Below, piece by piece: positions 56,268 through 64,000 of a stretch of DNA of 64,000 nucleotides. Position 1 is the first letter of the stretch. Each line of letters opens with the position of its first letter. The stretch is from assembly GCA_902712845.1 (NCBI GenBank), contig LR743504.1:2888001-2952000 (forward strand), written 5' to 3'. The DNA comes from Methylobacterium bullatum (lineage in GTDB: Bacteria; Pseudomonadota; Alphaproteobacteria; Rhizobiales; Beijerinckiaceae). The notes beneath the pieces are model-generated. The model saw only the letters and a program-made list of their open reading frames with translations, ran no database searches and was not told the origin of the DNA. A program made the translations under genes and the position numbers.

Positions 56268-56294
56268 CGGCCCGGTCCAGGACCGGGCCGTTTT
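56268..56294 (+). terminator. Intrinsic terminator after ettA
   Basis: CGGCCCGGTC, loop CAG, GACCGGGCCG, then TTTT. A 10-bp perfect stem six bases after the ettA stop. Confidence 0.88.
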
Positions 56295-56652
56295 CGTATG
56301 TCCGGCCCATGGCCGGGCGGGAGACCGAGGCGACGATGCCGCACCTTGTCGAGCAGGTAGCGGCATTGTTCTTGCTGGGCCCTACCAGAACTCGCGCCGA
56401 CCTTCGCATTGACCGGCACGATTTCGGCAGGAGGCCCAGCGTTGAAGCAAAGATGATCGAAACGTTACCGATCTCGATGTCTTCGGCTTTTCGCCCCGCC
56501 GGACGAAATTTCTGAGGGGCGCCGCCACCGTATCGACGGAGATCGGCCGACGACGCTCGTTTCTACGTTAGGGTGTGGCTCGCGGGTCATAGGCGAGCCG
56601 TGGGGGAGGGGCTAATTTGACCTCAAGGTCAGCCCCCACGGACATCCTCATC
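56295..56652. other. 358-bp intergenic region upstream of the outer-membrane protein, no gene seen
   Basis: A 68-codon frame at 56,309-56,515 has no family likeness or good ribosome site. The region probably contains the promoter and leader of the outer-membrane protein; a CTCGCGGGTCATAGGCGAG hairpin at about 56,580 lies in the leader. No promoter assigned. Confidence 0.4.
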
Positions 56653-57537
56653 ATGATCGCGAAGCTTCTTCTCGCCGGCACCGCCTCCGTTCTTCTGGCC
56701 GGCGCCGCTTCGGCCGCGGATCTTCCGCGCCGCGTCGCCCCTCCGGTGGTGTTCTCCCCCGTCCCGGTCTTCACCTGGACCGGCTTCTATCTCGGCACCC
56801 ATAGCTCCTACGCCTGGAGCGACGATCAGACGATCCGCACCACCGGCAACAACGGCCCCGGCAGCGGGTTCACCAACACCCAGCTGAACGTCGCCCAGAA
56901 CCGTCGTCCCGGGACCTTCCGCTCCGAGCAGGACGGCATCGGCAATGTCGGCGGCGGCATCGGCTACAATTACCAGCTCACCCCCGGCTCGGGCTTCGTC
57001 ATCGGCGTCAATGCCGACGTGACCTGGACCGACATCAGCAAGAGCTACGCTTATTTCGGCCCGGCCCTGGCCGCCAATGCCGGCATTCCCGATCCGAGCA
57101 ACCTGCGCCAGCGCCTCGACTATCTCGGCACCGTCCAGGGCCGCATCGGCTACGCTTTCGACACGGTCCTCGTCTACGGCACCGGCGGCTTCGCCTACGG
57201 CAACGTCAATTACGGCGCCAACTTCTTCAACGGTGCCGGCACCCTGGCCTATGCCGGCCGCTACAACGACATGGAGACCGGCTACGCCTATGGCGGCGGC
57301 ATCGAGTGGGCGATCCCCACCGACAGCTTCCTCAACCGCTTCAACTTCATCGGCAGCTTCATCGGTGCCAGCGCCATCACCCTGAAGGCCGAGTACCTCC
57401 ATTACGACCTCGGCAGCCGCAGCGTCCTCGTGAACGCCACTGGCCTCACCGCCGCAACCGGTTCCTACACCTCGCGCTTCAGCACCGAGGGCAACCTGAT
57501 CAAGGCCGGCTTCAACTACAAGTTCGGCGGCCTCTGA
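56653..57537 (+). CDS. Omp25/31-like outer-membrane beta-barrel protein
   Basis: 294 aa with a signal peptide (IAKLLLAGTASVLLAGAASA, cleaved before ADLPRRVAPP) and an eight-strand barrel pattern. Typical rhizobial/Brucella Omp25/31 features: FTWTGFYLGTHSSYAWS, GNVGGGIGYNYQL, GRIGYAFDTVLVYGTGGFAY and the terminal AGFNYKFGGL. Members are abundant surface structural proteins. ATG 56653 is chosen over 56617. Confidence 0.9.
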   Translation: MIAKLLLAGTASVLLAGAASAADLPRRVAPPVVFSPVPVFTWTGFYLGTHSSYAWSDDQTIRTTGNNGPGSGFTNTQLNVAQNRRPGTFRSEQDGIGNVGGGIGYNYQLTPGSGFVIGVNADVTWTDISKSYAYFGPALAANAGIPDPSNLRQRLDYLGTVQGRIGYAFDTVLVYGTGGFAYGNVNYGANFFNGAGTLAYAGRYNDMETGYAYGGGIEWAIPTDSFLNRFNFIGSFIGASAITLKAEYLHYDLGSRSVLVNATGLTAATGSYTSRFSTEGNLIKAGFNYKFGGL

Positions 57538-57597
57538 AGTCATTCCCTGCCGGAGCGGTTCTCGCTTCGGCAGCATGATGGCGGCGACGGCAATCAG

Positions 57598-57632
57598 ACG
57601 GCCCGGTCCTCAGGATCGGGCCGTTCGCTTTT
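57598..57632. terminator. Intrinsic terminator between the barrel protein and formyltransferase genes
   Basis: ACGGCCCGGTC, loop CTCAG, GATCGGGCCGT (one G-T pair) followed by TCGCTTTT. Lies between convergent genes. Confidence 0.8.
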
Positions 57633-57667
57633 GAAGACGATCCCGCCGCGCCGGCCGGTCCGCGCGT

Positions 57668-58522
57668 TCAGGTCGCCGCGTTCAGGCTCAGTGCGGCGCG
57701 CAGGTCGGCGCCATCGACGAGCTTTCGGTTTCGCCTTGCGAGACCCGCCAGCAAGGCCCGGTCCGGGAACGGGCAATAGGGCAGGCTCTCGGCCACCACG
57801 CCCTCGCCGAGGGTACCGGAGGCGAGATCGTCGAGCACTTGGTCGAGGAGGATCCGCCCCCGCTCGTGCAGCAGAATCGCGGCACGGGTGGCGGTGGTAC
57901 CGGACGGCAGATCCGATGCTTCCTGGGCGAGGATAGCGCCGGCATCGATGGCGGCCGTCAGGCGGTGGATCGTGACACCGAAGGCGGGATTCTCTTCCGC
58001 CAGAGCGTGGATCGTCGGAACCGGACCGCGATGGCGCGGCAGGAGGCCGGGATGGACGTTCAGCCCCCCGAGCGGCGCCAGCGACAGGGTCGCGGCCGAA
58101 AAGATCTGGTCGAAATGAAACGCGAGGATGAGATCCGGAGCATGGGCCTCGAAGGCCTGGGCCGTGTCCGGTCCGTTGACGTCGTTGATGCGCAGAGTCG
58201 GAATACCGAGCGTTCGGCACAAATCCTTGAGCGGCGTCGCCGTGGCCGCGTCTCCGGCCCCGGTCAAGCGCCTCAGCAGCCCCGACGCCGGAGCCAGCAG
58301 ATCGGGCAGGCCGAAATTCACCGCGAGATAGGGCAGGAAAGCAGGGCCGGAGCGGGCGAGGTGTCGCCGGACCTGACCGGTGAGGCCGCCGGAACTCGGA
58401 CGCTCGGCATTCGACAGGCCGACGAAAGCGATATCCTCGGCGTGGTCCCGCACGAACAGGCGTACGGCACGGGCATTCGGCAGTGCTTCGAGGGCGAAGA
58501 GCGCCAGGCGTGGGCGGGTCAT
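57668..58522 (-). CDS. Formyltransferase-family protein
   Basis: 284 aa with the formyl-transferase core: catalytic LNVHPGLLPRHRGPVPTIHAL (Asn and His), TIHRLTAAIDAGAILAQ. The family includes Met-tRNA, GAR and sugar-nucleotide N-formyltransferases. Close to capsule genes, formylation of an amino sugar is a reasonable guess. The start overlaps the SDR stop (ATGA). Confidence 0.82.
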   Translation of the reverse strand: MTRPRLALFALEALPNARAVRLFVRDHAEDIAFVGLSNAERPSSGGLTGQVRRHLARSGPAFLPYLAVNFGLPDLLAPASGLLRRLTGAGDAATATPLKDLCRTLGIPTLRINDVNGPDTAQAFEAHAPDLILAFHFDQIFSAATLSLAPLGGLNVHPGLLPRHRGPVPTIHALAEENPAFGVTIHRLTAAIDAGAILAQEASDLPSGTTATRAAILLHERGRILLDQVLDDLASGTLGEGVVAESLPYCPFPDRALLAGLARRNRKLVDGADLRAALSLNAAT

Positions 58523-59289
58523 CGCGTGTTGCGTCCGACCTTGAACCGGAAGCCGCGCATGGAGCGGCGGCGCAGGCCTTCCGGCAGCAGGGCCGATCCG
58601 CGCGCCAGGGAAGCGAGGGGTTCGGGAAAGGCGATGATGTCGAGATCGCGCTCCAGGCCGCGCGCGATGCGGGCGGCCGCCTCCTCGGCGCTCATCTCCA
58701 TCGGGCGCCAGCCCTCGTAATCCCCGCCCATGGTGGTCTTCACATAGCCGGGGGTCACCACGTTCATCTTGACGCCGCGGGGGGCGAGCTTGGCGCGCAA
58801 GGCCAAGCCATGCGCGAGCAGCGCCGCTTTGGTACCGCTATAGGCCGGCGCGTCGGGCAGGGGCGCGAAGGCGGCGAGCGAGGAGACCAGGGCGATCTGG
58901 CCGCTGCCGCGCGCCAGCATCAGGGTGACGCAGGGCAGGGCGACGTTCAGGGCACCGTTGAGATTCACGTCCACGGTCTCGAACGCCATCGCCTCGGTCT
59001 CGATCTCGCCGCCGGGATGGCCGCCATTGATGCCGGCATTGACGATGACGAGATCGAGGGGCGAGGCCGCGTGGGTGTCGCGCAGCCATTCGGCCACGGC
59101 CGGCCTGTCGCGTACGTCGAGGGAACGGGTCGACACGGTTGCGCCGAGATCGCGGCACACGGCGGCGACGGCGTTCAGCCTGTCGATGCCGCGCGCATTG
59201 AGGACGAGGTGTGTGCCGGGCGCGGCGTAATGCCGGGCGAGGGCCGCGCCGATACCGCTCGAGGCACCGGTGATGAGAATGACGGGCAT
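58519..59289 (-). CDS. Short-chain dehydrogenase/reductase
   Basis: 256 aa classical SDR: ITGASSGIGAAL nucleotide motif, NAGINGG, catalytic SSLAAFAPLPDAPAYSGTKAA (Ser, Tyr, Lys). Substrate unknown; located between KpsS-like and formyltransferase genes, so polysaccharide or lipid modification is possible. Start at ATG 59289. Confidence 0.9.
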   Translation of the reverse strand: MPVILITGASSGIGAALARHYAAPGTHLVLNARGIDRLNAVAAVCRDLGATVSTRSLDVRDRPAVAEWLRDTHAASPLDLVIVNAGINGGHPGGEIETEAMAFETVDVNLNGALNVALPCVTLMLARGSGQIALVSSLAAFAPLPDAPAYSGTKAALLAHGLALRAKLAPRGVKMNVVTPGYVKTTMGGDYEGWRPMEMSAEEAAARIARGLERDLDIIAFPEPLASLARGSALLPEGLRRRSMRGFRFKVGRNTR

Positions 59290-59405
59290 GGGCCTGTTCT
59301 AGAGCATCATTCCGGCAAACGGGAACCCGCTCTCGGAGGAGATCATGCCGTACCGATAACGGGACGCAGGGGCCTGCCCGGAATGAACCGAGGCGCGGCG
59401 ATCGC

Positions 59406-60776
59406 TCAGTAGACGGGAGCGAGTTCCGGGGTTCTGGTCGAGCGTTCGCGGATCGCCTGAGCCGCGGCCAGGGCCGGGGCCGGAAGCCTGGATTCAAGCC
59501 GCAGGACGCTGCCAGCCACAGCCCGGTCGATGGACGGGCGGGAGAAGAAGCCGCCATTCACCTGGGTCCGGTGAAGGACGACACGGCGGAAATCCGCCAT
59601 CAGCGCCATATCCGGTGCTTCGGGCTTCGTCCAGAACGTGTCGAGGCCGCCCTGATGGGTCAGGCCGGGCAGATTGTAGATCGCCTCGCCCGCAGCGACG
59701 GTCGGACGTCCGAGTTCGAGGGACAGCATCCCGACGGTGCTGTTCACGAGCACCACGCCCCGGCTGCCGGCGATGAGCTTGGGCAGGTCGCCGCCATCGA
59801 TGAAATCGAGCCGCTCGTCCACACCGTGGCGCCGGGCGGAGTTACGGGCGTGCTTGCGCCAGTTCACCAATCCGCTGTCGAGCGGGTGGAGCTTGATCAA
59901 CAGTCTCGACCTATCGGACGCATGGGCGGCAAAGGAGGCGATGACGCGATCCATGAACCCTTCCACCCCGAGGAAGGGCGAGTGGACACGGATCTGATAG
60001 TCGCTGTCGAGTTGCAGCGGCAGCAGGAAGTACTCCTCCCTGCGCGCCGCATAGATCTCGTTGAGCTCCCGTGCCTGGCGCCGTGTGCGGCTCCGGCCGG
60101 CGAACTTCTTGATCCAGCCCACGTATTCGGCCGCGACATGAATTGGCCGATGGCTGCGGAAATGCGGGAAGAAGTAGGGAAACCCGATATTGGCGATGTT
60201 GTAGGCCACGTCCCACAGGCTGCGGCGGGCCATGTCGCCGCTCGCCGGCATCGCGCGACCGGGCCGCGGCAGGCGGCGGGCGATGGAGCGGATCTCGTCG
60301 GCGCAGCGGGGCAGCGAGGAATGGCCGTTGACGCCGCCGAGCTCACACGTGATCCAGTTCGGCCGCAGGTAGCCTTCCTCGAACACATGGATGCGGATGC
60401 CGAAGGGCTCGGCGGCTTCGCGAGCCGCCACATGATAAGGCCGGCAATCGCCGAACAGGACGATATCCGTCACGCCGTGCTGGACGATGTAGTCGGCGAT
60501 GTAGGCGTCCCAGCCCTCGCGGGGGCCACGATAATTGTCCGAGCCGAGGCGCCAGAACAACCAGTCGCCAGAAGAGAAATTGATACGTCGCACCTGATGG
60601 CCGCGCTTGAGCAGCGCCTGGCCCAGATCGGCGAAGAACGGCGAGGCGATCCCCTGCAGAAACAGGAAGGTCGCCGGCCCCTCGCGCGTGATGTCTACGC
60701 GTGTCGGCAACATGCGGAAGTGCTTGCTCCTGCGCCCGAGACGGGCGTGTCGAATGGGCACGTACATCACCCTCAT
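59406..60776 (-). CDS. kpsS: KpsS-like capsular polysaccharide Kdo transferase / export protein
   Basis: 456 aa resembling KpsS/LipB: TFLFLQGIASPFFADLGQALLKRGH, RINFSSGDWLF, FGDCRPYHVAA, FEEGYLRPNWITCE, and the C-terminal LVNSTVGMLSLELGRPTVA. KpsS adds the first Kdo to lyso-phosphatidylglycerol in group 2 capsule linkers. The start is uncertain among ATGs at 60776, 60767 and 60713; the core similarity begins soon after the last. Confidence 0.88.
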   Translation of the reverse strand: MRVMYVPIRHARLGRRSKHFRMLPTRVDITREGPATFLFLQGIASPFFADLGQALLKRGHQVRRINFSSGDWLFWRLGSDNYRGPREGWDAYIADYIVQHGVTDIVLFGDCRPYHVAAREAAEPFGIRIHVFEEGYLRPNWITCELGGVNGHSSLPRCADEIRSIARRLPRPGRAMPASGDMARRSLWDVAYNIANIGFPYFFPHFRSHRPIHVAAEYVGWIKKFAGRSRTRRQARELNEIYAARREEYFLLPLQLDSDYQIRVHSPFLGVEGFMDRVIASFAAHASDRSRLLIKLHPLDSGLVNWRKHARNSARRHGVDERLDFIDGGDLPKLIAGSRGVVLVNSTVGMLSLELGRPTVAAGEAIYNLPGLTHQGGLDTFWTKPEAPDMALMADFRRVVLHRTQVNGGFFSRPSIDRAVAGSVLRLESRLPAPALAAAQAIRERSTRTPELAPVY

Positions 60777-60852
60777 CGCACGAATGGTGCAACGCGGCAA
60801 TTCCGTAGCACGGCCTCGTTAATGGAATTCCTGGGGGCGTGATGTGTCGGCA

Positions 60853-60866
60853 ACAAGGCGCCTTGT
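60853..60866. promoter_or_regulatory. 14-bp perfect palindrome between the kpsS-like and kpsC-like genes
   Basis: ACAAGGCGCCTTGT in the 114-bp divergent space, 25 bp before the KpsC-like start. It could be an operator controlling both directions (inference). Confidence 0.4.
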
Positions 60867-60890
60867 CGGCCCCCTCGAAACCCGGCACCG

Positions 60891-62507
60891 ATGGTCCGTC
60901 GCGAGACGAGATCGGATCGCCTGAGGGCGCGGATCGTCGTATGGGTGCACCCTCCCGAACCGGATCAGCGATCGCCATTGCCCCATCTTTCGACGCCCCC
61001 TGCCTCGGCCGCATCGATAGCGACCGGATCGCTGCTCGCCGCGAGCCGGCCCGTCCGGGCACTGCGGGCCGAGATCGAATCCGTGACGGGCCTCCGTTTC
61101 GGTCGGGTCTGGACGCCGGGAACGATCGGCGTGGTCTGGGGCCGGGGCGGCCTCGCGGCGGCGAGCCTGCGTCTGGCCGGTCGCGCGATTCTCACCGTCG
61201 AACCGGGGCCCCTGCTCAGCCCCTACGATTCGCCCGCGACGGGACTGTCCACCCTGCGTCTGACGCTCGACGGCGTTCCGTTCGGGGGAGGGGCCGGGAT
61301 CCACGCATTCGACCCGTGGACGCGCAGACCGATCTCACTCGGGGAATGCCGGGACAAGGTGGCATGGCTGGAAGGCCGGTTCCGGGACAATTCCCGCCCC
61401 ACCGTCCTCGTCGGCATCTCGCGTTGGAAGCGGCTGGCCCTCGATGTCTTCGTCGGCGGCCCGTCCGGCAAGCCCGTCCACGCCATGAACGCCGAAGATG
61501 CCGTGGCGAAGGCCAGGGCCGGTCGTTCCCGTATCCTCGTATGGGCGACACGGATGCCCGAACGACTGCCGGCGCTCTGTGCGGAGCAGGGTATTCCCCT
61601 CGCGCGGATCGAAGACGGGTTCCTGCGATCGGTGGGCCTCGGGGCGAGCTTGCAGCCCGGCGCCTCCATCGTGGTGGACGACAGCGGCATCTATTACGAC
61701 CCGCGTACCGAGAGCCGCCTCGCCCGCATCCTCAGGACCGAAGATTTCCCGCCCGAACTCGTGGCCCGGGCATCGGCCCTGCGCCGGCTCGTGGTGGAAC
61801 GGCGCCTGACCAAGTACAATGTCGGTCTTGCCGGAGACGCATCGGGTTGGCCCGAGGACCGGCGTATCGTGCTGGTGCCGGGCCAGGTCGAGGACGATGC
61901 CTCGGTGCGGCACGGCTCGCCGCATGTCCGCTCGAATCTCGAACTCCTGCGCGCGGCCCGCGCCCGCAATCCAACGGACTTCCTCCTCTACAAGCCGCAT
62001 CCCGACGTGGAGGCCGGGTTCCGGCCCGGCGCGATCCCGGAGGCCGAAGTTCTGGCCCTGGCCGACCGGATCGTGGCCGGCCTCTCCATCGTCGATCTCC
62101 TCGACCGGGCGCACCATGTGGAGACGATGACCTCGCTCGCAGGGTTCGAAGCCCTGATCCGGGGCTTGAGCGTGGCGGTCCATGGCCGCCCCTTCTATGC
62201 CGGCTGGGGGCTGACCGAGGACCTCGCGCCCGGCGCCGACAAGGGGCGCCGGCTCGCCCTCGACGAACTCGTGGCAGGCGCGCTCCTCGTCTACCCGCTT
62301 TATCTCGACCCCGTGGCGATGAAGCCTTGTACGCCCGAACAGCTCCTCGACCGGTTGAGCGAGAGCCGCGAAGCGGCGGCGCCATCGAAGCTCGCCCTCA
62401 GCCGCCGGGCACAGATCGTCATGCGCCTGCGCTACGCCGTGCTGAACCCCATCGTCCGCCTGATCCGGGCGCGGCGGGGGATCGGCGGAGGCGGCGACAA
62501 GACATGA
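60891..62507 (+). CDS. kpsC: KpsC-like Kdo transferase with one intact module
   Basis: 538 aa. Full KpsC proteins are about 670 aa with two related transferase modules. Here the C-terminal module is clear: VGISRWKR, IEDGFLRSVGLGASLQPGAS, VVDDSGIYYD, TKYNVG, YKPHPDVEAG and HGRPFYAGWGLTED. The N-terminal about 170 residues look like a shortened, diverged first module (FGRVWTPGTIGVVWGRGG). KpsC extends the poly-Kdo linker of phospholipid-anchored capsules. Overlaps the next gene by ATGA. Confidence 0.85.
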   Translation: MVRRETRSDRLRARIVVWVHPPEPDQRSPLPHLSTPPASAASIATGSLLAASRPVRALRAEIESVTGLRFGRVWTPGTIGVVWGRGGLAAASLRLAGRAILTVEPGPLLSPYDSPATGLSTLRLTLDGVPFGGGAGIHAFDPWTRRPISLGECRDKVAWLEGRFRDNSRPTVLVGISRWKRLALDVFVGGPSGKPVHAMNAEDAVAKARAGRSRILVWATRMPERLPALCAEQGIPLARIEDGFLRSVGLGASLQPGASIVVDDSGIYYDPRTESRLARILRTEDFPPELVARASALRRLVVERRLTKYNVGLAGDASGWPEDRRIVLVPGQVEDDASVRHGSPHVRSNLELLRAARARNPTDFLLYKPHPDVEAGFRPGAIPEAEVLALADRIVAGLSIVDLLDRAHHVETMTSLAGFEALIRGLSVAVHGRPFYAGWGLTEDLAPGADKGRRLALDELVAGALLVYPLYLDPVAMKPCTPEQLLDRLSESREAAAPSKLALSRRAQIVMRLRYAVLNPIVRLIRARRGIGGGGDKT

Positions 62508-64000
62508 CGATCCCCGCCGCTCTCGCCCTGGCACTGATCGGCTCCCTCGCCATCGAGGCGTGGGACGGGGCGGGTCGTCGGCCCATCGGCCGTCGCCCCG
62601 GCGAACTGGCCCTGCGCCTTGCCGGCTACGCGCTGCTCACGGCTTTCTGGTTCTGCTTCTCGTGGCGCCCCTGGCTCGCGGCCTTCTCCTGCCTTCTCAC
62701 CGTCGCGATCCTCGTCGTCGTCAGCCGGTTGAAGCAGGCAGTGATCGGCGAGCCGCTGGTCTTCAGCGATTTCGCCCTGTTGCGGCAGGTGCCACGCCAT
62801 CCGGACCTCTACTATACGCGGCCGCTCACCGACCCGCGCATGGCCATCCCCCTCGGGGCAAGCCTCGCCTTCGTCGCCCTGTGGTACTGGATCGAGCCCA
62901 CCGCGCTGCCCGAAGAGCCGAGCGTCGCCCTCCTCGCCCTCATCGGCTTGCCATGCCTCCTCGTCGGGCTGGCCTCCGCCCTTGGCACCGGACGCCCGGC
63001 GCAGTGGCTCGCGGCCCGGTTTTCCCGCCCCGACCTCGACGCGGATTGCGCGCGCTACGGGCTGCCGGCCACGATCATCGCCTATGCCCTGCGCTGGAGA
63101 CGCGAGCCGCCTCCGCCGGAGACGGGCGACGACATCTCGCTCGGCCAGTTGCATCCGCCGCCGGTGGTCGTCGTCGTCCAGCTCGAATCCTTCGTCGACC
63201 CGACGCGCCTCGACGGGCCGGTCCTGCCGCTCATGGAGACGATCCGGACCCGCGCCTTACGCCACGGCCGGCTGAGGGTCCCCGCCCACGGCGCCTATAC
63301 GATGCGGACGGAACATGCGGTGCTGACCGGAAGAGAGTCCGACAGCCTCGGATTCGGACGCTACGATCCCTATCTCAGCAATGGCGGCGACGAGCCGGCG
63401 AGCATCGCCCGGCGGGCGTCGCAGGCGGGATACGCGACCGTCTTCGTTCATCCCTTTCACCGCGATTTCTTCCATCGCGCCGAGGTGATGCGGCGGTTCG
63501 GCTTTGCGCGCCTCGTGATGGAGGAGGATTTCGCCGGTGCCCCGCGCATCGGCCCCTATATCGGCGACGAGGCCCTGGCGGCGCGCATCCTCGCGGAGGT
63601 CGAGGTCGCGACGACACCCGTCTTCGTCTTCGCCGTGACCATGGAGAACCATGGGCCGTGGAAGCCCGGCCGGCTCGACGGCATCGACGATCCGCTGGCG
63701 CAGTATCTCCACCACGTCGCCCATACCGGCCGGGCCATGGAGACCCTGATCGCCGGCCTCGAGGGGCGCGATGCGATCCTCTGCGTCTATGGCGATCACG
63801 CCCCGTCCCTGCCCACCTGCCGGCCGGGCTTCGGCGACACGACCACGGAGTATGCCGTTTTCGGGTTCGGGACCTTCCATCACGGTCCACACCGGATCGA
63901 TACCACCGCCCCCGAGCTCGGCCGTTTCCTCAGGTCGGTCATTGGGGGGCATCGGCGGAGCGACCGAGATCGGGTATCGGCTCACCATCGTGCTGACACG
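62504..64000 (+). CDS. LtaS-type sulfatase / phosphoglycerol transferase (3' end beyond window)
   Basis: Starts with ATG 62504 overlapping the KpsC-like stop and stays open for 499 codons to the window edge. Four or so N-terminal helices (AALALALIGSLAIEAW, LAAFSCLLTVAILVVVS, ASLAFVALWYWIE, LLALIGLPCLLVG) precede a sulfatase-fold domain. Features: VVVVQLESFVDP (metal/nucleophile region), GAYTMRTEHAVLTG (Thr nucleophile as in LtaS), TVFVHPFHRDFFHR, TMENHGPW and VYGDHAPS. LtaS-family enzymes transfer phosphoglycerol from phosphatidylglycerol. An adjacent shadow frame could mislead gene callers. Confidence 0.85.
   Translation, partial: MTIPAALALALIGSLAIEAWDGAGRRPIGRRPGELALRLAGYALLTAFWFCFSWRPWLAAFSCLLTVAILVVVSRLKQAVIGEPLVFSDFALLRQVPRHPDLYYTRPLTDPRMAIPLGASLAFVALWYWIEPTALPEEPSVALLALIGLPCLLVGLASALGTGRPAQWLAARFSRPDLDADCARYGLPATIIAYALRWRREPPPPETGDDISLGQLHPPPVVVVVQLESFVDPTRLDGPVLPLMETIRTRALRHGRLRVPAHGAYTMRTEHAVLTGRESDSLGFGRYDPYLSNGGDEPASIARRASQAGYATVFVHPFHRDFFHRAEVMRRFGFARLVMEEDFAGAPRIGPYIGDEALAARILAEVEVATTPVFVFAVTMENHGPWKPGRLDGIDDPLAQYLHHVAHTGRAMETLIAGLEGRDAILCVYGDHAPSLPTCRPGFGDTTTEYAVFGFGTFHHGPHRIDTTAPELGRFLRSVIGGHRRSDRDRVSAHHRADT

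Noticed and set aside
56309..56515. Possible 68-aa ORF after the ettA terminator
   Set aside because: No ribosome site and no family likeness; most likely leader DNA of the barrel protein gene.
62560..63996. A 478-codon plus-strand frame at the right end
   Set aside because: Arg/Pro/Ala-rich shadow. The real frame starts at 62504, has membrane helices and sulfatase motifs, and is open at the edge.

Overview
This 64 kb window is GC-rich chromosomal DNA from an alphaproteobacterium. It is most likely a member of the Methylobacteriaceae (Methylobacterium/Methylorubrum). That placement is inferred from the gene set: a complete hopanoid (hpn) block with dxs at one end, propionyl-CoA carboxylase alpha, a RibB with a degenerate RibA half, an alphaproteobacterial-type LexA box, a NepR-like anti-sigma protein and EF-P with EpmA/EpmB. 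I found no rRNA, tRNA, CRISPR array, insertion sequence or phage gene. Two genes run off the window ends: a DUF2809 membrane protein on the left and an LtaS-type sulfatase on the right.

Region 1 (1-31,600) is mainly housekeeping with small conserved genes. It holds prfB with its programmed +1 frameshift, an M23 peptidase, a BCP peroxiredoxin, a 1,152-aa AsmA/DUF3971 protein, tyrS, anmK, aroC, ribB, an HDAC-like deacetylase, an L,D-transpeptidase, pccA, a gamma-glutamylcyclotransferase-like gene, acylphosphatase, DUF599/DUF3253, a YdcF protein, epmB-epmA divergent from efp, an acyltransferase, a double cold-shock protein followed by DUF192, and a run of poorly known genes. The last run includes an unknown ORF under a LexA box, a Tat-exported dienelactone hydrolase homologue, a stand-alone receiver domain, a NepR-like ORF behind an EcfG-type promoter candidate, an alpha/beta-hydrolase whose nucleophile is replaced by Leu, a GST and a MipA/OmpV porin.

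Region 2 (31,669-52,538) is the hopanoid locus in three blocks. The first is an arginine:glycine-amidinotransferase-like gene divergent from hpnL-hpnM-hpnI-hpnJ-hpnK. The second is hpnN divergent from hpnH, with hpnG convergent to hpnH. The third is the leftward run dxs, hpnA-hpnC-hpnD-hpnE-shc. Together these cover MEP-pathway input (Dxs), squalene formation (HpnC/D/E), cyclisation (Shc), side-chain addition (HpnH/G), sugar addition and remodelling to the cyclitol ether (HpnI/K/J) and export (HpnN/M, possibly HpnL). The amidinotransferase is a good candidate for making the guanidine-substituted cyclitol ether reported from Methylobacterium.

Region 3 (52,816-64,000) holds a small secreted protein overlapping a NUC1-type nuclease, a small conserved ORF, ettA, an outer-membrane beta-barrel protein, and a surface-polysaccharide locus. 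That locus has a formyltransferase and an SDR next to a KpsS-like gene, divergent from a one-module KpsC-like Kdo transferase translationally coupled to the LtaS-type sulfatase.

Dispersed repeats are present: an inverted pair of about 115-bp REP-like elements (9,890 and 38,652) and three intergenic clusters of GC-rich palindromes (about 7,024, 11,186 and 44,110).
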